From Thermoguttaceae bacterium (GTDB taxonomy: Bacteria; Planctomycetota; Planctomycetia; Pirellulales; Thermoguttaceae): a stretch of DNA of 6,384 nucleotides. Position numbers and translations under genes: made by a program. The stretch is taken from positions 1 through 6,384 of the forward strand of contig JAQVID010000204.1 of assembly GCA_028695865.1 (NCBI GenBank). The letters run 5' to 3'. How positions within the stretch are numbered: the first letter of the stretch is position 1; every line of letters begins with the position of its first letter. The notes beneath the pieces were generated by a model. It did not search any database and was not told the DNA's origin. It saw only the letters and a program-made list of their open reading frames with translations. Below, piece after piece: positions 1 to 5,447 of this stretch.

Positions 1-1
1 G

Positions 2-520
2 CAAGAGGGAGGCTTTCTGGCGGCGTCGTATATGAACGATCTTCTCCGTGGGAAAACATTTCGGGGACCCGGTTCCTATCTTGAGTTTCAACCGACGAGT
101 GTCGTCACTCGCGGTTCGACGACGCAGGGTATCTCTTTGAGTCCCAAGATTATTCGGGCACTTGAGTTCATTCGGACTAACGCCGGACTCAATTTGCGTG
201 TCGACGATATTGCTCATCATCTCGGCGTGACTCGGCAATGGGCGGAAAAACTTTTTCAGAAGGAACGCAAATGTTCCATTCATGAAGAGATTCATCACGT
301 TCGAATGAATACAATCCGTTCGATGGTGGCGCGAACCACGCTCCCATTTAACGAAATCGCCCTCCAGTGTGGCTTCGAGAGTGGGAACCATCTCGGAATC
401 CTTTTCAAAAAGCATTTCGGAATGACCATGACGGAATACCGTTCACGAGCGACAAGTGAGAATGAATCCCTGGAGCAAGTTTCCATAATCAAGGACGGCA
501 GTTTCCATATATTAGATTGA
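2..520 (+). CDS. XylR-type transcriptional regulator (LacI-like sensor fused to AraC HTH), 3' part
   Basis: This is the C-terminal part of a one-component regulator. The reading frame is open to the left edge, and the first ATG (position 32) lies inside the sensor domain, so the true start is outside the window. The visible N-terminus (AASYMNDLLRG, then a P-x-S-VVTRGST stretch about 20 residues on) matches the end of the periplasmic-binding-protein-like sensor of LacI/XylR regulators, where this segment usually reads PP-x-x-VV-x-R-x-ST. An AraC/XylS domain of about 100 residues follows. Its first helix-turn-helix is near LRVDDIAHHLGVTRQWAEKL (positions about 194-256), and its second contains FNEIALQCGFES followed by LFKKHFGMTMTEYR (about 347-439). 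A tail of about 24 residues after the AraC domain is unassigned. Proteins of this architecture bind a sugar and activate nearby catabolic genes. The transporter and sugar-acid dehydratase immediately downstream are the obvious targets, but this is inferred from position only. Confidence 0.9.
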   Translation, partial: QEGGFLAASYMNDLLRGKTFRGPGSYLEFQPTSVVTRGSTTQGISLSPKIIRALEFIRTNAGLNLRVDDIAHHLGVTRQWAEKLFQKERKCSIHEEIHHVRMNTIRSMVARTTLPFNEIALQCGFESGNHLGILFKKHFGMTMTEYRSRATSENESLEQVSIIKDGSFHILD

Positions 521-544
521 GCTTTTGGCCTGACAGGTTATAAT
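517..544 (+). promoter_or_regulatory. Putative sigma-70-type promoter for the transporter-dehydratase operon
   Basis: A perfect TATAAT lies at 539-544, with TTGAGC at 517-522 (four of six matches to TTGACA) and a 16-bp spacer. The -35 box overlaps the regulator's TGA stop. Transcription would start near 551, leaving a leader of about 65 nt before the transporter ATG. This implies that the operon can be transcribed separately from the regulator. The call rests on consensus matching only. Confidence 0.5.
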
Positions 545-552
545 AACAGAAT

Positions 553-577
553 GAACCCGTTCGATTGGACCAGGTTC
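553..577 (+). promoter_or_regulatory. Inverted repeat in the operon leader (possible operator or weak hairpin)
   Basis: GAACC at 553-557 and GGTTC at 573-577 form an inverted repeat with 15 bp between the arms, just downstream of the predicted start point. The interior can also form a six-pair hairpin (ATTGGA 564-569 with TCCGAT 576-581, one G-U pair). A T6 run follows at 587-592. It could be an operator or a weak terminator/attenuator. Such short repeats also arise by chance. Confidence 0.2.
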
Positions 578-615
578 CGATGATCGTTTTTTAAGCAAAT
601 AAAAAGGGAAAAAGC

Positions 616-1875
616 ATGTCGCAGAAACCGCCCGGGTATCGTTGGGAACTTTTACTTTTGCTTTCTCTGGCCTTCTTTCTTCATCAGGCGGACCGCGCGA
701 TCTTTGGTGTTTTGCTTGAGCCGATTCAGAAGTCTCTTGCGCTTACGAGTGAGCAGATGGGATTGACAGGAACCGTTCTCTTTGCGATGCTTGCCCTCAT
801 GATGCCGATTGCAGGCTTCGTGGGCGACCGCTTTTCCAAAAAATGGATCATCGTCTGCAGTGTTATTTTTTGGAGCTGTTCTACCGCTGTGACCGGTTGG
901 GCGGCGGGCCTGTTCGCCTTGATCTTTTTTCGCAGTATCGCCACGGCGGGTGGTGAGTCGTTTTATGCTCCTGCCGCGTATCCGATGCTTGCGGCCTATC
1001 ACAAAAAGACCCGTTCTCTCGCGTTTTCGGTACACCAGGCAGCTCTTTATATCGGCGTGATGAGTTCGGGATTTATCGCGGGAGCACTATCTGAAGCGCT
1101 CGGGTGGCGAGCCGCGTTCATGATTTTTGGCGGGGCAGGGGTGATACTCGGTGGAATCCTCATATTCCGGCTCCGTCCGATGCCTGTGGAGGATTCGTTG
1201 ATTTCCGAAGAAAGTTCCGGGCAAAAGAAAGAGTCGGTTTCTTTTGGGAGAGCCTCGCTTCAAATTGTGCGAATTCCGACATTTTGGTTCCTGACCGCCG
1301 GGTTTTCCGCTGTCGTCGCGGTCAATAATGCCTATCTGATCTGGGCCCCGACCTTTGTTAAGGAGCAGTTCGGAACGTCCCTGACGGCCGCCGGGGGAGG
1401 AACGATGCTTTATCATCATCTCCTTGCGTTTGTCGGAATTCTGATCGGCGGATTTTTGACCGATCGGCTTATTACACGAGCCTGTCGGTTTCGTCTTCTG
1501 CTTCAAATGTTCGCTCTGGCCCTGGGTTTCCCGTTTATTTATCTGATGGGAGGAGCGTCTTCTTTGACGATGGTTTGGATCACCTCGGCCGCGTTTGGTT
1601 TCTTTCGCGGTCTTTATGAAACGAATACACACGCCGCGCTTTTCGATGTGATTCCCACCAGGATTCGTTCAACCGCTGTTGCGCTAATGACACTGATCGC
1701 GTTCCTGATCGGTTCCTGTACTCCCTGGCTCCTCGGCTTTTACCGTTCAAAAATGGGCGAGTCGGGACTTGCTTTCGGATTTCAATCGCTTGCTTTTGTT
1801 TATCTGCTGGGAGCGTTTTTTGTATTTATGGCCTTTCTTTTTACCTTCAAAAAGGATAGAATTGTAGAACAATGA
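616..1875 (+). CDS. Major facilitator superfamily transporter (probable sugar-acid/organic-anion:H+ symporter)
   Basis: This is a 419-residue inner-membrane protein with about 12 hydrophobic segments, the normal size for MFS. A short cytoplasmic N-terminus leads into helix 1, which carries QADRA (24-28). The loop between helices 2 and 3 carries the signature GFVGDRFSKK (67-76), and a weaker counterpart, GGFLTDRLITR (278-288), sits in the second half. A charged central loop (about 187-215) separates the two six-helix bundles. Other conserved-looking residues are R106 with the nearby AGGESFYAPA, and IPTRIRSTAVAL (346-357). The pattern fits the anion:cation symporter/hexuronate-type transporters. 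The specific substrate is inferred from the overlapping acid-sugar dehydratase gene. The start is supported by AGGG at 605-608, seven bases upstream of the ATG. The TGA stop lies inside the ATGA overlap with the next gene, which suggests translational coupling. Confidence 0.9.
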   Translation: MSQKPPGYRWELLLLLSLAFFLHQADRAIFGVLLEPIQKSLALTSEQMGLTGTVLFAMLALMMPIAGFVGDRFSKKWIIVCSVIFWSCSTAVTGWAAGLFALIFFRSIATAGGESFYAPAAYPMLAAYHKKTRSLAFSVHQAALYIGVMSSGFIAGALSEALGWRAAFMIFGGAGVILGGILIFRLRPMPVEDSLISEESSGQKKESVSFGRASLQIVRIPTFWFLTAGFSAVVAVNNAYLIWAPTFVKEQFGTSLTAAGGGTMLYHHLLAFVGILIGGFLTDRLITRACRFRLLLQMFALALGFPFIYLMGGASSLTMVWITSAAFGFFRGLYETNTHAALFDVIPTRIRSTAVALMTLIAFLIGSCTPWLLGFYRSKMGESGLAFGFQSLAFVYLLGAFFVFMAFLFTFKKDRIVEQ

Positions 1876-3041
1876 AAATCACAAAAATTGAGACTTTTAT
1901 TTGTAATGCGTATCGAACGAACTGGTGTTTTATTCGAGTCCTGACGGATCAGCCCGGACTCTATGGACTCGGTGAGGCGACTCTTGAATATAAAGAGCAA
2001 ACGGTGATTCAGGCGTGTCGTGAGCTTGAACGGGACGTGCTCGGACGCGACCCCCGTGATATCGAAAGCATCTGGCAGGACCTTTATCGAAACGCCTACT
2101 GGCGTGGTGGGCCCGTCTTGATGAGCGCGATTTCGGCCCTTGATATGGCGCTTTGGGATATTCTCGGGAAGGACCTTGGCGTTCCGGTCTGGAGGCTTCT
2201 TGGAGGGAAGGTGCGGGACCGGGTTCCCTGTTATGCCAACGGATGGTTCGTTCCGGCGAAGACGCCCGAAGAGTTCGGAGAAAAAGCGGCGGAGGCGGTG
2301 GCGTCCGGATTTCGGGCTCTCAAATGGGACCCGTTTGGCTCCGCGTGGCGATATTTGTCTCCTCAAGCGTTTCGGGAAGCGATTCGATGTGTTGAGGCGG
2401 TTTATCAGTCGGCGCATGGAAAAGCGGAGATTCTGATCGAGGGGCATGGCAGATTCGAACTCCCGACGGCGATCCGAATTGCGCAGGCTCTGGAGCCATT
2501 TGACGTCATGTTTTTCGAGGAACCGCTCATTCCGGATTCTCTTGAGGCGATGGCCGATTTTCGTTCCAAGGTTCGGGTGCCGGTCGCGTTTGGTGAGCGT
2601 CTTTATGGTCTCAATTCGTTCCGGACGCTGCTCGAATACCGGGCTGCGGACCTTGTTCAGCCTGATGTTTCACACGCGGGAGGACTGACCGAACTCAAAA
2701 AGATCGCTGCTCTTGCCGACTCGCATCATCTCCCGATTCTCCCGCATAATCCGAGTGGCCCGATCGCCAATGCCGCGACACTTCAGCTTGCCGCCTCGAC
2801 TCCCAACTTCCTTTTTCTGGAAACGATGGCAAGCGATGTTCCCTGGCGTCGTGAAATTTGCGATGAAACGATTCGGATCGAAAATGGAGACATGCTCATT
2901 CCGGACCGCCCTGGTCTTGGGGTCGATTTGAACGAATCGGAGATTGCGAAACACCCCTTTATTCCGACGTCCCTCCGTCACTATCGGGGAGACCTGACCG
3001 ATATTCGCCCGAAAAACGCGGTATCGATCTCACAGAACTGA
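1872..3041 (+). CDS. Enolase-superfamily (mandelate racemase/muconate lactonizing enzyme group) acid-sugar dehydratase, galactonate dehydratase-like
   Basis: A 389-residue cytoplasmic enzyme expected to abstract the proton alpha to a carboxylate and eliminate water, giving a 2-keto-3-deoxy sugar acid. The N-terminal capping domain (about 1-120) contains DMALWDILGKDLGVPVWRLLGG (91-112). The barrel then carries the active site: KWD (151-153), IEGHGRF (189-195), FFEEP (214-218), AFGER (239-243), QPDVSHAGG (263-271), PHNPSGP (291-297) and LET (316-318). By analogy with E. coli galactonate dehydratase, metal ligands are E190, E216 and E242, acid/base histidines are H192 and H292, and D265 and E317 are the usual supporting acids. 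The first ligand is Glu where Asp is usual. Galactonate is not proven as substrate; gluconate, mannonate or another aldonate is equally possible. The start overlaps the transporter stop by 4 bp. An AAGGA at 1852-1856 is rather distant (15 bases), so coupling is likely. Confidence 0.88.
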   Translation: MKITKIETFICNAYRTNWCFIRVLTDQPGLYGLGEATLEYKEQTVIQACRELERDVLGRDPRDIESIWQDLYRNAYWRGGPVLMSAISALDMALWDILGKDLGVPVWRLLGGKVRDRVPCYANGWFVPAKTPEEFGEKAAEAVASGFRALKWDPFGSAWRYLSPQAFREAIRCVEAVYQSAHGKAEILIEGHGRFELPTAIRIAQALEPFDVMFFEEPLIPDSLEAMADFRSKVRVPVAFGERLYGLNSFRTLLEYRAADLVQPDVSHAGGLTELKKIAALADSHHLPILPHNPSGPIANAATLQLAASTPNFLFLETMASDVPWRREICDETIRIENGDMLIPDRPGLGVDLNESEIAKHPFIPTSLRHYRGDLTDIRPKNAVSISQN

Positions 3042-3203
3042 ATGGTCACCGACTCGCTTTTACCGCTCCAATATTGTATGTCACGCCAAGCCGCAAAGGG
3101 CACGACCGAACCCGGGAGAGCATTTCATTCTTTTTGAGAATAAATATATTTTTTGTAAAGGCTGGTAAAAATATTTTCTTTCCTTCTTTGCGTGACACAA
3201 TTT
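3042..3203 (+). other. Intergenic leader to the repeat cluster, A+T-rich, with a weak hairpin
   Basis: No gene is visible. From about 3120 the DNA becomes markedly A+T-rich. A five-pair hairpin (ATTCT 3127-3131, AGAAT 3137-3141) is followed within ten bases by a T6 run (3149-3154), and could be a weak terminator for the transporter-dehydratase operon. The stem has only one G-C pair, so this is speculative. Confidence 0.3.
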
Positions 3204-3264
3204 AGGGTATGGCCTGGCGGCCGAACCGGGTGCCTACCATACGGGAACCCCGTAGAGGACATTT
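3204..3264 (+). repeat. Boundary repeat module, copy 1 (forward, left end degenerate)
   Basis: Contains the shared core GCCTACCATACGG followed by AACCCCGTAG. It is identical to copy 4 over 47 bp (3218-3264 equals 4413-4459). Its left half is a degenerate form of the hairpin seen in the other copies (GGTATGG..., then CGGCCGAACC). It runs directly into the 355-bp body copy A. Read against the reverse complement of copy 2 on the far side of the body, roughly 40 of 48 positions agree, so the two act as imperfect terminal inverted repeats. Confidence 0.75.
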
Positions 3265-3600
3265 TGGAGTGCGGGGGCTTGCCACCGCTTTTGTGTGCGT
3301 TAAATAAGGATAACGCGGGAGCTTGCTCCCGGTTCGACCATTACGCTTCGAAAGAGTCCCCCGGTTTTTACGATCGAGAACTTGGGCTTTACTCTCATAA
3401 TCGCGAACACTGTTTTTACGTTCCGTGTAGAGGGACAACGTTTAATCGAAAGCGGTGGCAAGCCCCCGCACTCCATATCGCGTGGAGTGATTCTAATCGT
3501 ATCGCTTCGACGTGTACGTATAGAAGGCGAAATCGCCGGGATCGCGGCGCCACCGTGCAACACTGCTTTTTCACTCCGCGTATTGCGGCGGAGCAACCCC
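3246..3600 (+). repeat. 355-bp repeat body, copy A
   Basis: This stretch reads identically to 4007-4361 (offset 761, same orientation, no difference found by eye). It contains a 26-bp perfect inverted repeat (3266-3291 with 3449-3474), a tight hairpin (CGGGAGC-TT-GCTCCCG, 3316-3331), and smaller stems at 3526-3537 (GGCGA/TCGCC) and 3574-3593 (CTCCGC/GCGGAG). Open frames cross it on both strands, but they consist of translated palindromes, lack convincing ribosome sites and resemble no domain, so I treat it as non-coding. Between-copy identity implies recent duplication, gene conversion or selection on the sequence. It could be a MITE-like or REP-like mobile element, or a structured RNA; I do not recognise a named family. 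Confidence 0.85.
3266..3474. repeat. 26-bp perfect inverted repeat inside body A
   Basis: Arms are 3266-3291 and 3449-3474, separated by 157 bp. The left arm starts GGAGTGCGGG and ends CACCGCTTT; the right arm is its exact reverse complement. In one frame the arms translate as ECGGLPPL and in the opposite sense as SGGKPPHS. If transcribed, the arms would form a long stem closing a large, partly structured loop. Confidence 0.85.
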
Positions 3601-3660
3601 GTTAGGGGTTTCCGTATGGTAGGCAGGGGTTCGGCCGTTAGGCCGTACCCCTGCTATGCG
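3595..3660 (-). repeat. Boundary repeat module, copy 2 (reverse)
   Basis: Same module as copy 1 in the opposite orientation, attached to the right end of body A. It holds two nested foldable parts: AACCCC-GTTA-GGGGTT (3595-3610), and a 14-position stem with a single T-T mismatch (3623-3636 with 3641-3654) closing a GTTA loop. No T-run follows, so it does not look like an ordinary intrinsic terminator. Confidence 0.78.
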
Positions 3661-3677
3661 GTTTCCCAAAAATCCAA

Positions 3678-3713
3678 TCCGTAATTCCGGTCTCGCACGA
3701 CCGGAATTACGGA
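3678..3713. repeat. Perfect 15-bp palindromic hairpin with 6-base loop
   Basis: TCCGTAATTCCGGTC (3678-3692) is followed by the loop TCGCAC and then the exact reverse complement (3699-3713). It is not part of the modules that recur elsewhere in the window and lies just outside copy 2. There is no U-tract after it on either strand. It may be a further REP-like unit, a cruciform-forming site or a factor-independent RNA end signal. Confidence 0.7.
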
Positions 3714-3878
3714 ATATTGCGACTCCTTCGAACCGCTCTCCCCCTAATTGCGCTCGTTTCACTCGCTCCATATACGGGCTTGAAAAATTTTCATCGTACC
3801 CCAAATTGAGGTCCATTACGACCAACAAAACCCGTATAGGAATGTGTCATGCAAATTTGACGCCAACGCCGGTTCCCC
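3714..3878. other. Single-copy spacer between the two repeat units
   Basis: No gene or recognised element is visible. It contains an 8-bp inverted repeat (TATACGGG 3771-3778, CCCGTATA 3831-3838) and a short palindrome (GAAAAATTTTC, 3782-3792). Short open frames cross it but have no credible start sites or recognisable protein content. Confidence 0.4.
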
Positions 3879-3954
3879 AAAAATCCCAACCCCGTAGGGG
3901 TTTCCGTATGGTAGGCACGCGGTTCGGCCGTCAGGCCGTACCCCTGTAATACGA
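3879..3954 (-). repeat. Boundary repeat module, copy 3 (reverse)
   Basis: Carries AAAAATCCC, then AACCCCGTAGGGGTT (a six-pair hairpin, 3888-3902), then the core complement CCGTATGGTAGGCA, then a hairpin GGTTCGGCC-GTCA-GGCCGTACC (3921-3942, one T-T mismatch), and the right extension CCCCTGTAATACGA. It has the same orientation as copy 2. It is separated from body copy B by about 45-50 bp and is not fused to it, unlike copies 1 and 2 around body A. Confidence 0.75.
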
Positions 3955-3964
3955 TTGCCGAAAT

Positions 3965-3996
3965 TGTATTGTGATTTTTATGTATTGTGATTTTTT
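3965..3996 (+). repeat. Two-copy 16-bp tandem duplication
   Basis: TGTATTGTGATTTTT occurs at 3965-3979 and again at 3981-3995, giving period 16 with one variable base. It lies immediately left of body B. It may be a slippage product or a relic of a target duplication at an insertion point. Confidence 0.65.
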
Positions 3997-3997
3997 A

Positions 3998-4379
3998 AAA
4001 AATCCCAACCCCGTAGAGGACATTTTGGAGTGCGGGGGCTTGCCACCGCTTTTGTGTGCGTTAAATAAGGATAACGCGGGAGCTTGCTCCCGGTTCGACC
4101 ATTACGCTTCGAAAGAGTCCCCCGGTTTTTACGATCGAGAACTTGGGCTTTACTCTCATAATCGCGAACACTGTTTTTACGTTCCGTGTAGAGGGACAAC
4201 GTTTAATCGAAAGCGGTGGCAAGCCCCCGCACTCCATATCGCGTGGAGTGATTCTAATCGTATCGCTTCGACGTGTACGTATAGAAGGCGAAATCGCCGG
4301 GATCGCGGCGCCACCGTGCAACACTGCTTTTTCACTCCGCGTATTGCGGCGGAGCAACCCCTACGGGGTTAGGATTTTT
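3998..4379 (+). repeat. 355-bp repeat body, copy B, with its own short inverted ends
   Basis: Positions 4007-4361 are identical by eye to body A. Here the body is bounded by AAAAATCCCAACCCC (3998-4012) and GGGGTTAGGATTTTT (4365-4379), which are reverse complements at 14 of 15 positions. The inner right part folds as AACCCC-TAC-GGGGTT (4356-4370). This gives a unit of about 382 bp with short inverted ends, the architecture of a miniature non-autonomous element. No transposase gene is present in the window. A G8 run (4381-4388) follows directly. Confidence 0.8.
4027..4235. repeat. 26-bp perfect inverted repeat inside body B
   Basis: Arms at 4027-4052 and 4210-4235 are exact reverse complements, separated by 157 bp, and correspond position by position to the pair in body A. 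Confidence 0.82.
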
Positions 4380-4389
4380 CGGGGGGGGA

Positions 4390-4459
4390 TCGCATAACAG
4401 GGGTACGGCTGACGGCCGAACCGGGTGCCTACCATACGGGAACCCCGTAGAGGACATTT
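4390..4459 (+). repeat. Boundary repeat module, copy 4 (forward, no body attached)
   Basis: Complete left part TCGCATAACAGGGGTACGG, then the hairpin region, the core GCCTACCATACGG and AACCCCGTAGAGGACATTT. The last 47 bp equal those of copy 1, including the first 14 bases of the body sequence, but here the sequence diverges after ACATTT and no body follows. This looks like a remnant from which the body was lost, or a solo module that carries those bases as its own end. Confidence 0.75.
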
Positions 4460-4467
4460 GGGAAGGC

Positions 4468-4526
4468 GATTACCAACAGCCGAAGCATCGGCAGGAAAAC
4501 ATTTCCGCCAAACGGAATTGGTAATC
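4468..4526. other. Branched palindromic structure at the end of the deacetylase gene
   Basis: GATTACCAA (4468-4476) pairs perfectly with TTGGTAATC (4518-4526). Inside are two further hairpins: GCCGA-AGCA-TCGGC (4479-4492) and TTCCG-CCAAA-CGGAA (4503-4517). The whole forms a three-way junction in the minus-strand 3' region, and its outer stem takes in two bases of the deacetylase TGA stop (4525-4527). No U-tract follows, so a classical terminator is unlikely; RNA 3'-end protection is one possibility. Confidence 0.45.
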
Positions 4527-5334
4527 AGGAATCGAGCCATTTCTGATATTCGGGATCAACCCAGCAAACATCGGCCAGGAGTTCGGGGAGTGGATCAATA
4601 TCGGTTGCGGCGAATCCGACATGATTGTGTCGTCGCCATCCTTCGGCATACTCGAAATGTCCGGACAGTTTTCCGGTCGTTGCGCATCCTTCATCCATGG
4701 AATCGAGATAGGAATCGAAGCCTTGCGAAACATCGAGCCATTCTTTTTGGCTCTTGTGACAAGCAAGATAATCGCGCTTTTGCATGCGAACGGAAGAGAC
4801 ATCGACATAAATTTCGGCACGAACGAGTTTTCTCATACAGTCGCGGTTGGCATGGGGCGGGGCATGATACACGACGACATCTTTATAACTGCACTTGGTT
4901 GGCGGGTCGGCCGGAGCATTGACCATCCCGCGGCAAAACGCGGCAGTAACAGCCAAACGGGCCGCGTTCTGGTGATCTTCCATGTAATCTTGCATTGATT
5001 GCACAAGAATAATATCCGGATCGACTTCACGAATAACGGCAATCAATTTGAGCAACGTCGGCTTATCGCAATAATTGACGTCAAGATCGTCGACAAGAGC
5101 TTCGTGAAAGACGGCGCCCATAAGTTTGGCCGCGTCTGCCGCTTCGTTGCGACGAGTGCGAATGATTTCATCGCGACGCATGGTCGAGGTTCCCCAGGAG
5201 CCGTTCGCAATGGTCATGTAATGAATTTGGCAACCACGGTCGCGGAGAAGAGCAAGCGTTCCCGACATTTGGAATTCAATGTCGTCCGGATGGCAGGCAA
5301 TGGCAAATACAACAGGCTTCTTTTTTTCTGTCAT
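4525..5334 (-). CDS. PIG-L/LmbE-family zinc-dependent N-deacetylase
   Basis: A 269-residue hydrolase of the GlcNAc-PI de-N-acetylase/LmbE fold, expected to be cytoplasmic as no signal peptide or membrane segment is visible. The hallmark zinc motif HPDD is at residues 15-18, after the first beta strand VVFAIAC. DYMEDHQNA (116-124) supplies the third zinc ligand (H121), and RRDEIIRTRRNEA (53-65) is the usual helix after the second strand. Family members remove acetyl groups from N-acetylglucosamine-containing substrates, mycothiol/bacillithiol precursors or other N-acyl compounds; nothing here decides among them. The frame also has a TTG two codons upstream (5340), but an AGGA motif is spaced about 10 bases from the ATG at 5334 and only about 4 from the TTG, so I chose the ATG. 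It lies downstream of the amidohydrolase gene on the same strand and may be co-transcribed with it. Confidence 0.9.
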   Translation of the reverse strand: MTEKKKPVVFAIACHPDDIEFQMSGTLALLRDRGCQIHYMTIANGSWGTSTMRRDEIIRTRRNEAADAAKLMGAVFHEALVDDLDVNYCDKPTLLKLIAVIREVDPDIILVQSMQDYMEDHQNAARLAVTAAFCRGMVNAPADPPTKCSYKDVVVYHAPPHANRDCMRKLVRAEIYVDVSSVRMQKRDYLACHKSQKEWLDVSQGFDSYLDSMDEGCATTGKLSGHFEYAEGWRRHNHVGFAATDIDPLPELLADVCWVDPEYQKWLDS

Positions 5335-5344
5335 TTTCAATAAA

Positions 5345-5350
5345 TCCTTT
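5345..5350 (-). promoter_or_regulatory. Ribosome binding site deciding the deacetylase start
   Basis: The minus strand reads AAAGGA here. It leaves about 10 bases to the ATG at 5334 but only about 4 to the alternative TTG at 5340, which favours the ATG start. Confidence 0.6.
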
Positions 5351-5374
5351 TGATTGGAAGTAAAAGCAAATATG

Positions 5375-5398
5375 CAAATAAAACGCCCGAAAGCGTTA
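5375..5398 (-). terminator. Putative intrinsic terminator or attenuator with UUCG loop
   Basis: On the minus strand AACGCT-TTCG-GGCGTT (5397-5382) forms a six-pair stem (one U-G pair closing a UUCG tetraloop), followed by a T-rich TTATTT. It lies 50-65 bp after the amidohydrolase stop and 48 bp before the deacetylase ATG. It could end the upstream transcript or partly attenuate read-through. The stem is short, so efficiency is uncertain. Confidence 0.45.
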
Positions 5399-5447
5399 AA
5401 ACAACGCGGTTACAAAATTGCAGTTTCGATCTAATATTATTCGTGTA

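Noticed and set aside
1087..1632. 181-residue minus-strand open frame within the transporter gene
   Set aside because: It is a shadow of the MFS frame; its low-complexity basic sequence has no domain.
1800..2447. 215-residue minus-strand open frame across the transporter-dehydratase junction
   Set aside because: It is antisense to two well-supported genes, with a composition of scattered Arg, Pro and Ser and no recognisable domain.
3314..3345. tRNA-like segment suggested by GGTTCGACC
   Set aside because: The flanking bases do not form a T-arm followed by an acceptor stem, and no anticodon arm could be placed.
3246..4361. CRISPR array
   Set aside because: Only two copies of a 355-bp unit are present; there are no short, regularly spaced repeats and no cas genes.
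3192..4397. Open frames of about 70-137 residues on both strands inside the repeats, some giving identical peptides in both copies (for example at 3300-3596 and 4061-4357, minus strand)
   Set aside because: Their identity only reflects the DNA duplication. They overlap on both strands, cross the palindromes (giving ECGGLPPL and SGGKPPHS strings), lack good ribosome sites and match no domain I know. From memory, such strings often appear in over-annotated hypothetical proteins.
4468..4526. Integron attC site
   Set aside because: The outer arms pair well, but they do not match the RYYYAAC/GTTRRRY core sites, and there is no cassette arrangement or integrase.
4425..4922. 165-residue plus-strand open frame antisense to the deacetylase
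   Set aside because: It begins inside the boundary repeat, runs antisense to a gene with clear zinc motifs, and its peptide is Arg/His-rich without domain features.
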